DNA of 64,000 nucleotides from Rotaria sordida (lineage: Eukaryota > Rotifera > Eurotatoria > Philodinida > Philodinidae): the NCBI GenBank assembly GCA_905250125.1, contig CAJNOL010000079.1, positions 1 through 64,000 on the forward strand, read 5' to 3'. The notes beneath the pieces were generated by a model. The model was not told where the DNA came from, ran no database searches, and saw only the letters and a program-made list of their open reading frames with translations. Positions 36,501 through 52,910 of the stretch are shown here, piece after piece (position 1 is the stretch's first letter; each line of letters starts with the position of its first letter). The translations under genes were made by a program, and so were the position numbers.

Positions 36501-38234
36501 TATATACTTATGCTATTAGTTATAACACCTAAGAAAAATTTTTATTAATATTTTCTTGGAAATAAGTGTTAGATTTATACGCTATTACTATGACCTGTAC
36601 TCAATTGTATCTATTTTTATTAATATATTAACATAATTCTAATGTGAAACCTTAAAAAAAAATTAAAAATGTTAAGATAATTTTTCTTTTTTGGAAAGAA
36701 TCATTATTCTTGTTTTTATTTAATTCATATATAATATTATGAATTATAATCAGAACTAACTTGAAATAGTTAATTTCAAAAAAAATAGATCGAAAATCGA
36801 GGTGTTACACTGTTGACAGTGTGTATGCGCGTGTATGTTAATTTACCTTCCGATTTGATTAACTCGATTTGATAATCGATTCACTATTTACTATTATAAT
36901 AATACAGTTGCTAATAGGAAAAATCAATCTTCATTATAGAATGTCATTGAATGAATGTTGCTATTTTAAAGATAGATAGGTTTTAGTAATGTCACTATTA
37001 CAAGTGTAATAATCAAATATGATTTTAGACATTATCTATGACTAAAATCTGCTCAATATGATAATATGTGATTTATAATTATAATCATAGATCAATATCA
37101 ATTTATAAAATCTACTTAATATTTTATTTAATACAGTGAATATATACTATCGCTTTTTTTAAACATTAGAAAAAATAATTGAAAAATTTTAATCATTTAC
37201 AAATTATGAATTCTGTTACGATGATTTGGTTTGTTAAAAAAAAGAAAATAGTATTTAAATACTTCTTATGCTAACAATGATGAATAGAGACCGCGTATTT
37301 TCAAACTCGAAAGACATTTATGTTTTGTTTTTCTTCTTTCTCTTTTCGAAAAACATTACATAATTGTCTGCCTTAAATAGGATACATTCCTTCATGAAAT
37401 TCTATTCTACATCGATATATTACTCCAATAATTGATGACAATTAACACTAAAAAAACCGAACAAGGGAGTTATTCCTTAATATTTAATTCATTGAATTTA
37501 TTATGTATGAACAAAATATAAAATATGAAGTCTAATGCCATAACATTTTACGTTCTTGAAAAATAGGTACTGGGCATATAATAATAATAATAATCTATGT
37601 ATATCCTATTATGAATATATATATATAAGAAATCCTTGATATCTTCTATTTACGCACTTGACTCTGATAAAACAAAAATTTCTTGTATTAAAAAAGAACA
37701 CATACTCGATTGTTATTATGACTTGATGTTGCTTTCGGATGTCTACATAAGAAGTAAAAAAAAAAATAAATAATATAAATTTTTTTCGAAATACTAAAAA
37801 CCTGATTAAGTAAAGTCAATACCCTTTATAAGTATAAATATTTAATGTAAATGTTGCATTATGGGAATGTTCTTTTTTTGCTGAAAGAAAGAAAAAAACA
37901 TGTGGATTTTTTAAATCTTATATCTAGATTATTGTCGCTACTTCATAATATAAAATAACATTGACTGTGACGCTTACCGCATAAAGATATCAATTATTAT
38001 TTAGCGACATATAATTTTTTTTATTGGCTAAAAAAATGAGTAAACGTTGTTGCTATTCTTACATATAGCATATTATTTTATTTCATCAATTCTTTTGAAG
38101 AGATAATTTCCATGCGACTATTTTTGTATCTTATTCTTCTATATATGAAATATGATGCCTGTTATGGTAAACAAGATAATGTAATTAGTAGAAACTATAT
38201 ACGTAAATGTTTTCTTTTTTTTTTTTTTTTGAAG
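33556..38234. other. Gene-poor region, about 4.7 kb
   Basis: Very AT-rich. It separates the minus-strand gene block from the plus-strand HTATIP2-GLE1-DnaJ_C row, so it is the divergent promoter region between them. I see no conserved coding segment, RNA gene or transposon. A 115-codon frame at 33687-34034 is hydrophobic then low-complexity and unsupported. Confidence 0.5.
38217..38234 (+). promoter_or_regulatory. Candidate 3' splice acceptor at the HTATIP2 start codon
   Basis: An unbroken T tract of about 16 nt ends TTTGAAG directly before ATG. This looks like a splice acceptor placed at the start codon, suitable for cis-splicing of a 5' UTR exon or for spliced-leader addition, which bdelloids use. 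Inference only. Confidence 0.35.
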
Positions 38235-41071
<2,837 letters not shown>

Positions 41072-41160
41072 TTTTTCGTTTATCTTTGTGATTTTTTTCT
41101 TTAATTTATTTTTCTTTTCTAAGTTATGTGATATTTGATTTATTAAACAAAAAAAAAACA

Positions 41161-41173
41161 TGTCTATTCTAGA
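41161..41173 (+). promoter_or_regulatory. Candidate trans-splice acceptor between HTATIP2 and GLE1
   Basis: TGTCTATTCTAG ends four bases before the GLE1 ATG at 41177. Only 105 bp separate the HTATIP2 stop from that ATG, too short for an ordinary promoter and poly(A) region, suggesting polycistronic transcription resolved by spliced-leader addition. Confidence 0.35.
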
Positions 41174-41176
41174 TAA

Positions 41177-41623
41177 ATGGATGAAATTCATGAAAGTAAA
41201 TTAACACTTTATGTAAGGAAGTTATCTTATTGTTTTTGAAAAATTACTATATATTTTATTTTTGAAATAGAGACGTATTGAAAATATAATAAAAAATATT
41301 GAAGAAGATGAAGCAAAAACAAATGAATGTATGAAAGTTATTCGTAGTAAATCGTATGATAATCATTTTTATTTATAAAATAAAATATTATGTTTTAAAT
41401 TTTCTAGTAAATCTGATAATATAAGTATTGGTCCTGCAAATGATTTACGTAAGAAAAAGATTTTATTTAATAAAAAAAAACAACAATATTTTATTATTTA
41501 GTTCGTTTTCTCTATATTCTTGAACGGCAATATCAATGTGATGATGATGAAACACGAAGAAAAGCTAGAGAAGATTTTTTAGAATATATTAATCAATTTC
41601 GACCACCTGATGATGATGTTGTC

Positions 41624-41654
<31 letters not shown>

Positions 41655-43608
41655 ATGATGATGATCAACAACCAGATCAATCAAATGAGTCACAACAATC
41701 TGCATCAATAGTTCTTCCTAATCCAGTAAGAATATTTTCATTTTTGACTTCGAAAACCAAATAAATAGATTTTTTTAAAACGCTTTATCTTTTTTTCGAA
41801 TACTTTTTGAAAAATAAAGGTAAGAGTATATTAAGATATCCTTGAGTATAAAAAAGAGTTGTACAAAGAACACAATCGAGAATATGTTTCGGAGCTGAGA
41901 ATTGGCTAAAAGTTTGTCTGAAATTCAGTAAATTTGATATCAAGATTAGAGGTTTAAGTCGACGGAATAATAATCGGCGGTGACTAGAACCCATTGGCTT
42001 ACATCTCTAATCAAGGTTAATGATAATTTCAGTAGAGACTATATGAAAATAGAGAGAGATGTTGATTTGACTTTATGATAAGTAAAATAAAATAGCAAGA
42101 TATACATGCATCCGTGATATTTAGAATATCATATTTTACTATTTTACGCTAACTCTTTCTTTCCTGTACCGATTTCAAAAGAGAATCTGAGGAACTATTA
42201 ATAGACACGTTCTGTTTGCCTCTGCAACAGTTTAAAAGTACGAATAGATCAATCAGGTATCGCATACACTCAATTCTATAACTCTGTCTTAATTCATCAT
42301 TCTATTTAGTTTCACTTGTTCATAAAGATAAGGTAACAAGTCCTAGGATACTAAATCAATGTTTGGTTCAAGCATTTGTTGCTAGAAAGTTAAGAGATTG
42401 ACTTGACGATAGAGCTCCTCAGGTTGATTTTTGGACCTGATGAACGGTCTTGTACAAACGTCGGTTTTTTCATTATCTAACAGGAATAAATTATTGTACT
42501 TCTAGCCGCTGCCGCCGCCGCCTGCCGTTATATCTCCGTTATCAACAGTTGTACCTCCTTCAGCACCTATTATTAAATCCCAATTACCACATCCACAGCC
42601 TACACTTTCGGTAGAAGATATTGGTGAAATTAAACCAGAAACACTTGTTGAATATAGAAAATTATCATTCGAAGCTCAACAATATGAAAAACGTTATTCA
42701 ATAATAGATCTTTCACGTAAAAAACAATTAGCATCTTGTATAAAAGATATTATGAATAAATTACGTAAAGAAACATTTCATACATTAACAAATGAATTAT
42801 TTGAATTTTTAAATGGACAAGAAAAAAAAGTTAGTAATCAAATACATCGTATATCAAATGAAGAAGGTAATTATTTTTTTTTTAATCTTCTATATGATTT
42901 ATCTTATTTTGAAATAAATAAATAGAACGCTTATTATGTTTATCAATGCTTGCAACACTTATTCTTGCACAATTACTTGGTGGTGATTTAAATGATATAA
43001 AAACAGAAATTTTTTTACCATTAATTGGTATTCTTAGTCGAAATCAACAACATCAAGAATTTCGTATTATTTTTCTTGATCGTTTACATAAAAAATGTCC
43101 ATATACAGTACCATTATATCCAAAACGACAATCAACTATGAATGATAAACAATATTTAGAGTAAATATATTTAAAATAAGTTAATATATTTTTAATAGAC
43201 TTTTTTCTTCTTTTTTTTTTTTAAAGAGCAATAGGTTATATTGAAAAACAAGATGGTGATCAACGTCGTTTAGAAACAGAAAGTGAATTTTTTACTCGAA
43301 TGAATGGACTTATACGATTATTTTGTAAATTACTTGTTAGTCGTGGTCCACCATTTGATAAAGATTTAGCATTTGCATGGAAATGGTTTTCAGATGTTTT
43401 AAATTTACCACCAAAATCAAATATAACATCAATTTTAATACGTGTTTTTCTTGATGAAGCTGGTGAAATTATGATGAAAGTATATCCAATGCAATTTTCA
43501 AAAATAATTAATGCTATTCGTATACATTATTTACCACGATTAGAAAAAGAAACAAGCCATGATCAAATAACAAGACTTCGTTTAACATTAGAAAAATTTT
43601 CTAAATAA
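41177..43608 (+). CDS. GLE1: GLE1-like nuclear pore mRNA-export factor
   Basis: Exons: 41177-41212, 41271-41353, 41408-41448, 41502-41725, 42506-42866, 42926-43160, 43227-43608; 453 aa. The N-terminal part is short and acidic (poly-Glu run) with a Pro-rich stretch (LPPPPPAVISPL). The C-terminal 300 residues match the GLE1 helical domain: helical QQYEKRYSIIDLSRKKQLAS, EFRIIFLDRLHKKCPYTVPLY, GYIEKQDGDQRR, FFTRMNGLIRLFCKLL, FAWKWFSDVLNLPP, and DEAGEIMMKVYPMQFSKII with HYLPRLE near the end. In animals and yeast GLE1 with inositol hexakisphosphate activates the DEAD-box ATPase DDX19/Dbp5 at the cytoplasmic face of the pore. It is shorter than human GLE1 (698 aa), mainly in the N-terminal coiled-coil. 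A poly(A)-like AATAAATAAAAA lies near 43660. Confidence 0.85.
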
Positions 43609-43946
43609 ATCATTATGAACATTATATTTTGTATATTGTTAGTCTGATATAAAGATTAATAAATAAAAAATTTTTATACTTTAAACAAGAAATTCAAAAT
43701 TTTATATTAAAAATCAAAAATAATAAAATGAAGTCTGCTGTTGATCTGTTTCTTTATTCCTAAAAGAGACATCTACTACAGAATATGAGTACTTTTTTTT
43801 AAAGTAAATACTTGACAATAACAAAAAAATAAAAATAGTAACAATATGTTTTCGTCCATTGAATTATATAAGTACACCTTGTTGGAAATTTCCAACTATA
43901 ATAATGTTATTGTGTAGTAGTTTCATTCATACTTTTCATTTTAATC

Positions 43947-45241
43947 ATGTCAGTAGTACCGTATTTTGTTGCTGCTGCGGGTTCCAGCACATTGCGTATT
44001 GTTGAAATGTTTTTTTCAATTCCTAAAGATGCAGAACGTTACTTAAATCATGAAATCAATTTCAAAGAAGCTACAGATGGTATTGTTAAAAATATACATA
44101 TTTATGTGCCATTAACAACTGCTAAACTCATATGTGATACTATCGTTCTAAGCACGATAAGTAAATGGATTTATGATGTACTTATTCACGTAAGATATAT
44201 ATTTAAAGGTCTTATTAATTATGGACTTGAAGCTTTTAAAAATGCTGTAAAATTATCATTAAATCATATTTTTACAGCACTTAAAAATTGTTCAATTAGT
44301 CTTATTGCAAGTCAATTTAAATATATGTATAATAAACGTGAAAAAGTTTTATTATCTATATCTATAATTGATTTTTGTACTATGTGTAATCATATCTATC
44401 TTCTCATTATTAGTCAAAGCAATGGTTTTAAAAAAAATATACAATTAGAACTTATGAAATATTGGTTAGAATGTATGGGTATTATACGTGCAGTAGCTGA
44501 ATCTAATAATATTAATTTTGTTAAATATATGAATAAATGTTATTCAGATGAAATGTACGTATTTGAAATCAATTTATTCTTGATAAATTATTTTTGTATC
44601 ATTTTAGTTATATAAATAATATATCTTCATTGAATAATGAACCTTCTTTGGAATGGAAACGTGTAAAAGATCCGGAGTTTATTCGAATTATTACAGTTTC
44701 ATTAGAAGATATATTTCATGGAAAAGTATGTGATGTAATTGTTCAACGAAAAATTCGTGATATTAATAAACAAATACCAGAAATTGAAGAAGCAACATAT
44801 CAAGTTATTATTGAACCTGGTTATGTTGATGGAAAAACATTTCGTTTTATCGAAGCAGGTCATAAAGATCCAGTAAATATACCAGCAGATTTAGTTGTAA
44901 CAATTCGAACAGAACCACATAGACTATATGAACGATCAGGTTCTAATCTTATTTATATAGCAAAAATTTCTTTACAACAGGTATGTATTTTTTCTAATTA
45001 TTTACCTTTTTTTTGAACTTTGTCTATTTAGGCATTAGATGGTTTACCAGTTCAAATACCATTGATTGATGGAAGAACAGAAGAGTTTTATCCAAATGAT
45101 ATTATTAATCCACATACACAATTTATTATTGATCAAGCTGGTCTTCCGGATCCAACAAATAATGGAATTCGTGGTCGACTTATTGTTAAATTTGATATTG
45201 ACTTTCCCGATTACAAGTTAGGAAGAGAACCTGTCGAATGA
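43947..45241 (+). CDS. J-domain-less DnaJ C-terminal-domain protein with novel N-terminal region
   Basis: Exons: 43947-44554, 44608-44980, 45032-45241; 396 aa. Residues 1-205 are mostly helical, lack an HPD J-domain, and match nothing I recognise (MSVVPYFVAAAGSSTLRIVE; repeated amphipathic and hydrophobic helices). From about residue 220 the class B Hsp40 peptide-binding domain is clear: LEDIFHGKVCDVIVQRKI, YQVIIEPGYVDGKTFRF, EAGHKDPVNIPADLVVTI, PHRLYERSGSNLIYIAKISL, ALDGLPVQIPLIDGR. It lacks the Cys-rich zinc domain, as in DNAJB proteins. Without HPD it cannot stimulate Hsp70 ATPase in the standard way, so substrate holding or a dominant modulatory role is inferred. Confidence 0.85.
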
Positions 45242-48130
45242 TATACACACGATGAAAATTTTCAATAGACTTTATATATGTATAGTTGTAGAACAAGTTC
45301 GACTTCATTACTCTTTTATTTATATAATCAAGCATCATACTTAAATGAAAACTATTGTTGTTTTCAAATCGATATCTTATCACTTAGTATAACCACAAAA
45401 ATTATTTTAAATTACTAACTATTGATTACATAATTATTTTAAAACATACATACTGCTTTTCTATTTAACTCTAGAAATAAAATAAAAAATTAATAGTATT
45501 ACTGTTGTTTTCAAAAGACAATGCTTTTGATTATTTTCTGAATAACTTTTGATAGAAAGCAGATGATACGTTGCAATTTTTTATTATTCAAAAGAGAAGT
45601 ACTTAGAGTATCAAGTTTGAAGTTAATTGTTTAGATGGATTTTGACTGAAGGTTTTAAAGGCTGTTTTCTAAAAATATTTCTCATTGTATTGTGATTATC
45701 TTTATAGATCTTTAGATTCTGCTGTTCGACAATTATAAAGTTCGAAAAATCAATTGATCAGTTTTTTTTGAATCTCATCCCCTCCTTGATGATCATGTCT
45801 GATAGTCTCGAGATCCGTCTGATGACGCGATCTTGAGTCGACCCTCTATCCTTAAGGAACTTTTTTAGCCTAAAGATGTCCACGCTTTTGCAAAAAAAAA
45901 TCTTTAAAGTCTTCAAGTCAGTATATTCCTTGGGAGAGCTGAATTCTTGCTTTTATATCTAATAGCTTCATACCTCTGTAGAGCTAAAAAGATATAATTT
46001 TTTGAATTTGTTGCAAAATCAAATTCTCTATGAAGCCACATCGTCGTGTTCTTCCCTACGTATAGCATGATACGATACTTGAAATAGTGACTATCCGTGT
46101 AAAAGTTTTGATCCGAAAAAAGTTACTATTAAGTACTGCCATTATTTTTTCACGAAGTGAAAATAGTACTTATTATTACTTCCGTAGGTACTAAAACCTA
46201 CTTATCTACTTATACTTTTAGTAATTAAATACTGAAGAATAATTCTGATTTTTGTTTATTCTTTAATTATATTCAGTGTGTGATCGCATTCAATTGAGTT
46301 CTGATTGTTTTTCCATTAGAAGTATTTTTACAGAAAATTCTACTCGTTTTTTTCTCTAAAAAAACTTTCATAATGTTTCACAATAATAATAAAAAGCAGA
46401 AAGGATTATATCCAGTTACAAAGATTCAATCTACTATTTTTAGTTTGATTATATTTTTTTAAACTTTTCTACTTATTTTTCAAAATGATTTGATATTTAA
46501 ATGGATTAATATAAAAAATCTTTTCGAAGTGTACCTCTATTGATTTAATTTTATTCAATTTTTCATAATCATTACGTATCATTAATATTCAATTTAACAT
46601 TAATGGAGAAAAAGAAAATCATTTGAGTTATTTTTAAAATGATTTCAAAGAAAAAATGTATTTTCTTAGTATAAAAATATTAAATTTCAACGACGTAATG
46701 TTTAATATGAAAATTGATCTCCAAAATTAATTTTCAATGTGTTCTTCTGTAGATATTTTAATTCATTCAAGAGTTATGAAAACTATTTATTAGAGAGCAC
46801 GAAGTTATTTTATATTGTTTTGATTTACAAAATAAAGTGTTATTTGATCAAAGATATTTAGATAAAAAAAATAGTTTAGTAAAAAAAAAAGTGTTCAAGT
46901 ATTTGTTAAAATCACAAAGAATAGTCGAATGTGTTCAAAGAAATTTCAAAATTGAATTTTAAATTCTGAAAAATGAAATAAAAATATTAATTTTAATATT
47001 GATAAACGATCAATGACATTTGAAGATCAACTTTAACTTGATGACAATTTATCTTTGACTATTGAAAATAATTTAACAATAAAAGACTATTGGCATGTAA
47101 GGATGCGGGTTTCGGTGAAGAGATAACCCAAAACGACATTCATACTCAGTTCAGACCGAAATCAATTGGAACCAGATACGATCACCGAATTTCTGTTTCT
47201 AAATTCCTACCGTTTTTTAGAGTTTTCTAGCCAACGGAATCATTTGATCAGAGTATCTTCGGAAGAGTAGATGCATAGTGTAACATGTAGTAATCGTAAA
47301 CCTCGGAAGGGCGAATCCGATCTCTGAAGAGGCATTGCTACCTCGGCTCACACACTCGATAAAACACTGATCTCCAAAGTGTTTATCTTTATTGCATAAT
47401 TTTTATCAGTTGCTATATTATTATAAATAATTAGACAAAAATTTTCAATTATTACAATGTCAGTTGTCTTAAGTCTGCTTTTGGAATCTTTGATTTCGAT
47501 TTTTTTCCTATGCAATATTTTCATAATTGAAGAAAATGAATCTATAAATGATCTGCAGCATTAATTTTCCTCTTTGATACTATGATGTTTAATCTTTTTT
47601 TTTCTATTTTAACAGAGAATAACGGCCAATAGTCATTTTCATTAGTCGTTCTGTGAATAAATATCCATAGAATGTTTGTATACCAATAAGCGATACCATT
47701 ATTCAACGCTCTTTTACCATTTGATAGTCAATACTATTCTTCATATAGTTTCTGTTCGCACAATACTGTCTTTTCTCTGCATTTTGTGATCTTATTTTGC
47801 TCATATATACTACGTATTAGTTGAACAAAACGACCAATTACATTTATATGGAGGAAACAAAATAAAGAAATTAACCAATTTTTTTTTATCATTATTTCAT
47901 CGATATAGACAGACGAAGTATTCAAAATTTGAATTTTTAATATTTATCTTCAAAAGTGTAAATGATAGATTTGAAAAATACTTACTCATTAACTACGTTT
48001 ACGACATTGGTCCAGAGTTACATTTTGAAAGATATAAAAGCTAGTAGTTTCTTGTTAAGAAAATCTTTTAGTCAATAGAACACGAGATCAATTTTTATAT
48101 GTACGTTGTTTGTGGAATAGTGAGCAAGAT

Positions 48131-48186
48131 ATGGGTGTGGGTGTGATTAACTATCCGCACACTTATACCCTACACCCATACCCACA
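48131..48186. repeat. Telomere-like hairpin (f)
   Basis: The arm ATGGGTGTGGGTGTG and the arm ACCCTACACCCATACCCAC flank a spacer containing ATTAACTATCCGCACA. Confidence 0.8.
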
Positions 48187-48359
48187 AATAAGGTAAGTTT
48201 TGAAGAAAATGCTCAACTGATAGAAGCTCTTTAAGACTTTACTTCACAGTTATGTCAGAGTCAGCTTGACAGTAGTTTCCTAAAAGCTTTTGACCATGAT
48301 TTCATAGCATTCATTATGAGTGAAAGATTAACTCATAGTAAAATTACAGAGTGAAAGAG

Positions 48360-48402
48360 AGTGGGTGTATATATCTGTGAAAAGAATCTTTACACCTACA
48401 CT
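48360..48402. repeat. Telomere-like hairpin (g), short
   Basis: AGTGGGTGTA and TACACCTACACT are near-complementary arms around ATATCTGTGAAAAGAATCTT. Confidence 0.6.
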
Positions 48403-50931
48403 TTCTGTTATTGATTCCTTTCTATTCGCCAGTCTTAAAACATTCATTAAGTCAAAAAAAACAAATTCAATAAGACTGAGCAATTTTGTTAAAATAAAGC
48501 CAAATTTTAATAACACTTTGTTCAAATGAATACTTTTATTTTCTATGGTGTAGATCAATTTTTGGAAAAATGAGATTTTAGATTAAAAAAACAATATGAT
48601 TTTATCATATCCTACAATAGAACATCACTGAAGAAACATCAATGAACACCTATTGTGACTTTTTTCGGAACAGAACAATCCTTTCGAGGAAAAAAAATGA
48701 TCTTTTATGGGAAAACGCTCGATTTTAACAGGAATACAACGCAAACTCATAGTCGTTATTCAAGCATACTTCGAATTATCTAAACAGACTTTTCTTGAAA
48801 GTAAAAATGTGAAAATTATGCATAGTTTACTCCTACTGCAAATATAGCTTGGCTGATTCCTCCGATTTTAGATGACGTAACACTTGTCCATCTCTCCAGT
48901 TCTTGTTTCAATTGTTTTGGTAGCTGCTGAGATCTATATTGAAATGTTTAGAATTTTTTTAACATCACATTGGTACAAGTTTCAGAACGTTTTCAACAAC
49001 TTTCTTCACACTCTAATCAGCATTATTATATTTTCTAAATTTTTTTTACGATATCAACAACAGAAAATCATTCAATGTTTCTTCTTCTCTCTCTATCTCA
49101 TTATCTAAGTGAATACATCAGGTCATTTTCTGTTTTCGAATGTCACTAGTCTCCAAATTTATTTTGATAATGATTGGACATCGAATGAAAACTCAAATAA
49201 ATCAATTCAAATAAGGACGCTTCTCGGACAGACTGTAAATGTTTCCTTTCTAAAATTAAGATGCAGTTGCTAAAACAATCAAGCGTTAGATATACACGGC
49301 ATGTGTTCGATGATTCTATCACATGTGAAGCATATCGAACTTTCAGGTAACAATTTATAGATGATGAAGACTTTTGTGGATGAATTCAAACATCGATGGA
49401 GTATCACATTTGCATGGCGAAAAGGTATGATTCCGAAAAGAAATCATACGACACTTGAAGTTGAAGAAACGAAAATTTATGTATCGAAAACAAAGCTTTC
49501 AATTAACAATATGGTTTGATGATAGTAGCCAATATAATAGTGGTTTTTATTCAACTATAATGAATTATCAATGATAAGTGCAGAAGTTTCCACGAAATAG
49601 TTCATCCATAGTGATACAACATTTATTTGTTTGACTCTTCTTTAACCTAGCTAGAAATGTTGATTACCAGTCATTTTTATCATCTACTGAATCAACATCC
49701 AAAATATAAAATTAATTTTCGTGTGCGTAGGTATCCACTTTTGTTTCGACAGCAGCAAAAACAAGGTCTTTTTTTTCAAGTGATGTCTCATCAACCAAGC
49801 TGAGAATATGAACGAGAGCTCTTGCGATGATTGTTTGAATTTGGCGGATCTACTCAATAAATATGTATCGAATTATAGAAGTATGTTTTTCGACTTTATT
49901 TTTCGCCCATTCGGATATAGAGAGTGAATCAATAGCTTGATTCCATAGTTGATTGAAGCCTGTGCATGTATGAATCATCAGGAGATGCTATCATTTGAAC
50001 GAATTCTGCAGACACATTTGAGAAGAAGATGAGAACCGGATTTTAACTATCAAATCCAATAATTTTATTCAAAATAAGAAAACAAAGAGATTATTCTTTT
50101 CTTGGATTAACAAGCCGAAAAATTTTAGAAGATTCTATTACTGATCTAAAGTACAATTAGACTACAATGGAATTCAATCGTTTAAATGTATATATTGTCA
50201 CCTTGGTAATCATTTTGGTTTAGGAAGCGAGTCAAGCAACGACAAGCTCAAAAAGTCTAATCGAGAGAAAGTGTTGTTTGAGACTTTTTGAAAATTTGCC
50301 ATGAAACTTTTTCTGATTTTCGAGAACTTTTATTAGAATTGTTTCTCTTTTTAATAATTGATAAACGAAAAATTTTCCTCTTCTTCTGTCTATTTAATTA
50401 TTTGGTAAAAAAGAGAATAGTTAGACTAAATTGTCATATAAGTCTGATAATTCATTATAGAAAATCCTATATCTGTTGCTTGATGACTATGTGATATTCT
50501 CGTTTATCTCTCTCTAAAGATGGGTAGAACTGAAAAGTTTCTTCGTTTGAATCTGATATACAAGGTTTTGATTTTGTCATGAATCAGAAATCTATCGATC
50601 ATTCTAATCGTATTTTTTTATTATCCTATACCTGACTATTGCTGCATGTGCAAATCATTTCAAGGATTTGGATTATTTGCCATATACTATAGCGAATATT
50701 TCATTATTGTTCTTGACAAAATCTATCTTGCTTTGCATTGCGTTTCATTCATTATTTTTCATATGCCATATACGAATAACATTTCGTTGCAACACTCAAA
50801 TTACATCGCTGTTCTATCATGTTTTAATTCATAATGCATCTGAATTCGGCTAATGCCTATTTTTTTAAAATAATTTTGCAGTCTGTGAGTAGAAATCAGT
50901 TGAAAAATTTCACTTTCCACATTTTAACTTG

Positions 50932-50976
50932 TGTACGTGGGTGCGAGTATTTGTCTTCTCTTCACTCACACCCCTT
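50932..50976. repeat. Telomere-like hairpin (h)
   Basis: The arm TACGTGGGTGCGAGTA, a loop TTTGTCTTCTCTTCAC, and the arm TCACACCCC. Confidence 0.7.
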
Positions 50977-51526
50977 ATATCAGTGATTAGAAAAATCGTA
51001 ATGTTAAATTAAGAAAAACAAAATACGAGAATGAAAAATAACGAGAGAATAGCAACTCTTCGATGCAAATAATAGGACGGTCAAGAAAAAAAGAATAAAA
51101 TTCTTTTCAAAATCCCGAAATCAATAAGAGAAATTCTTAGTCTAACTATTACACGTCGCAATGATGTTGGTGTTAGTAAAGGATATTGGTCAGCATATGC
51201 TGTTGTTATACTAGATATTCATCTATTTATTCATCAAAGAAAACAATTTTTTTATTCATTTTTTTTTTGAAAATGAAGAATTCATTTATCTCTATTTTGT
51301 AAATATAAGAGTTATATTTACATTTATTTCATAGAGTCACGATAAAGTAATACTAAAATTTAAGAGATGTAACTATATGACGAAATTATTTATCTGTTAT
51401 CATCGTTTCTATTTTGCAATTCTTTAAAGTATAGTGACACATTTAGAGATAAGATATGAGTAATGTTAATTTTCTATTATATATAATAAAAGGGCTCATT
51501 TTTCTTTATCGTGTTAAGAATCAGAA

Positions 51527-52282
51527 ATGACTTTTGGGATAAGTGGAAAGAAAGAAAATATAATTAATTCTGATTATTGTGAAAATGTGATGTTATTGCA
51601 GAAGAAAAGTGACAAATGCAAAATGAAATGGCTAATTGGTTTACAAATTTGTACCATAATTTTCATTTTAGCGATGATTGGAACATTTTATATGATTACT
51701 TATCCAAAAATTCGAAAATGGCAAGTAGTTACAAACGTTACACATGATGGCTCTGAACAAAATGAAAATATTGTGACCCTGTATGCACTGGATCCACTCG
51801 CCAGCACTTTCTGCTTCGGTGACGGAAAATATGGTCAGATGTTTTCAAAATGGAGTGTTTACAACAGACGCAGTGATATTGATTTCAACAATTACAAAAA
51901 TGGTAGCTTTAGTATCGGCATAGAAGGTCGTGAAGTTGGAACAATCATCGATCTAGGATCTAGCTCAGATTTACAGAAAAAATATAAATATGATGAGGCA
52001 GTAGGAAATGGCCAAGGATTTGCATCAATGCACAGGAAAAATAAGACAATCCTTATTCTTAAGGGTAGATCATATAGCAACACCTTTCAACCGATGGAAG
52101 AATCCGCAGAGCTGTTCCGAGAAGGAAAATCAGGAGCAAGTGCCTCTGTTAAACAAGGACATTTCTATCTTCTCCGAATTACAGAACAACCTGAAACTGG
52201 TTTCGAGCGCATCGTCAAGATGTTAGTGATCGCGTATCAACCTAATGAAAGGGTTACAATTCGATGGAAAGTGTTAATATAG
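51527..52282 (+). CDS. Single-pass (type II) membrane protein, unknown family
   Basis: A single-exon 251-aa frame. Residues 1-34 are polar with lysines (KKSDKCKMK), followed by one hydrophobic span at about 35-59 (WLIGLQICTIIFILAMIG). A polar domain of about 190 residues follows, with NVTHDG and NKT sites compatible with N-glycosylation, giving an N-in/C-out prediction. The outer domain has glycine-rich strands (GKYGQMFSKWSVYN, SIGIEGREVGTIIDLGSSS, SVKQGHFYLLRITEQPE), suggesting a beta-rich fold. Base composition is less AT-rich than the flanks, supporting real coding. I recognise no homologue; it may be bdelloid-specific. The start is the first ATG after an upstream stop. Confidence 0.6.
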   Translation: MTFGISGKKENIINSDYCENVMLLQKKSDKCKMKWLIGLQICTIIFILAMIGTFYMITYPKIRKWQVVTNVTHDGSEQNENIVTLYALDPLASTFCFGDGKYGQMFSKWSVYNRRSDIDFNNYKNGSFSIGIEGREVGTIIDLGSSSDLQKKYKYDEAVGNGQGFASMHRKNKTILILKGRSYSNTFQPMEESAELFREGKSGASASVKQGHFYLLRITEQPETGFERIVKMLVIAYQPNERVTIRWKVLI

Positions 52283-52499
52283 TCATATGAATACCAATAT
52301 TGTTAATTGACATAACATAACTTTTCGTATCATCCAATGTTCATGTAGTCTGTGATTCATGGATTCAATAGTTGATAATGGTTAATTTTAATCAATAAAT
52401 ACATTCGAAATCAAGAGATTTCAAAATAAAAGTTCATAAATCTAAGTTTTTAGCGAGTGTCTCCTTCATCTATACACATAACCATACTCATATCCAGAC

Positions 52500-52563
52500 T
52501 GGGTGTGGTTGTGGGTGTGAATTTAATCTCTTATTGAGGCACACACCCACTCACACCCACACC
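52500..52563. repeat. Telomere-like hairpin (i)
   Basis: The arm GGGTGTGGTTGTGGGTGTG, a loop AATTTAATCTCTTATTGAGG, and the arm CACACACCCACTCACACCC. One of the cleanest copies. Confidence 0.85.
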
Positions 52564-52852
52564 GTTACCACTATTTAATATAGAGCTAAGATAGTCTATA
52601 CTGGTCAATAAATCTACATTGTCGAGGCGTCTCGACTTGGAATAGTTGACGTGCACGTTCGACGTTCATAGAAATGATTCCGGAGCAGCCACATTCTCAA
52701 ATGACACAGAAGAGAAAAATTCTATATGTAGAAAATAATGAAAGAGAAGAAAAAATAGGATTATTCCTGACAAGTTTTATTCTACCAAAGGAGAAACAGC
52801 TGAATTGACGACTTGAGAAAACTGAATGCAACTCCAAGAAACTTGAGAGTAT

Positions 52853-52910
52853 GGGAGTGTGGGTGCGTTTGAAGATGTTTGAAGAGACAATATACTCACA
52901 CAAAATTAAC
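52853..52910. repeat. Telomere-like hairpin (j), degenerate
   Basis: The arm TGGGAGTGTGGGTGCG, a spacer with TTTGAAGAGACAA, and a short arm ACTCACACA. Confidence 0.45.

Larger units (their letters stand above)
45242..51526. other. Gene-poor accessory region, about 6.3 kb
   Basis: No complete gene is seen. It contains telomere-like hairpins at 48131, 48360 and 50932, a dispersed-repeat copy at about 45600-45740, and a GC-richer patch at about 47100-47390 with no recognisable identity. Small hydrophobic frames at 48884-49108 and 50646-50853 are unsupported and may be gene relics. Confidence 0.5.
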
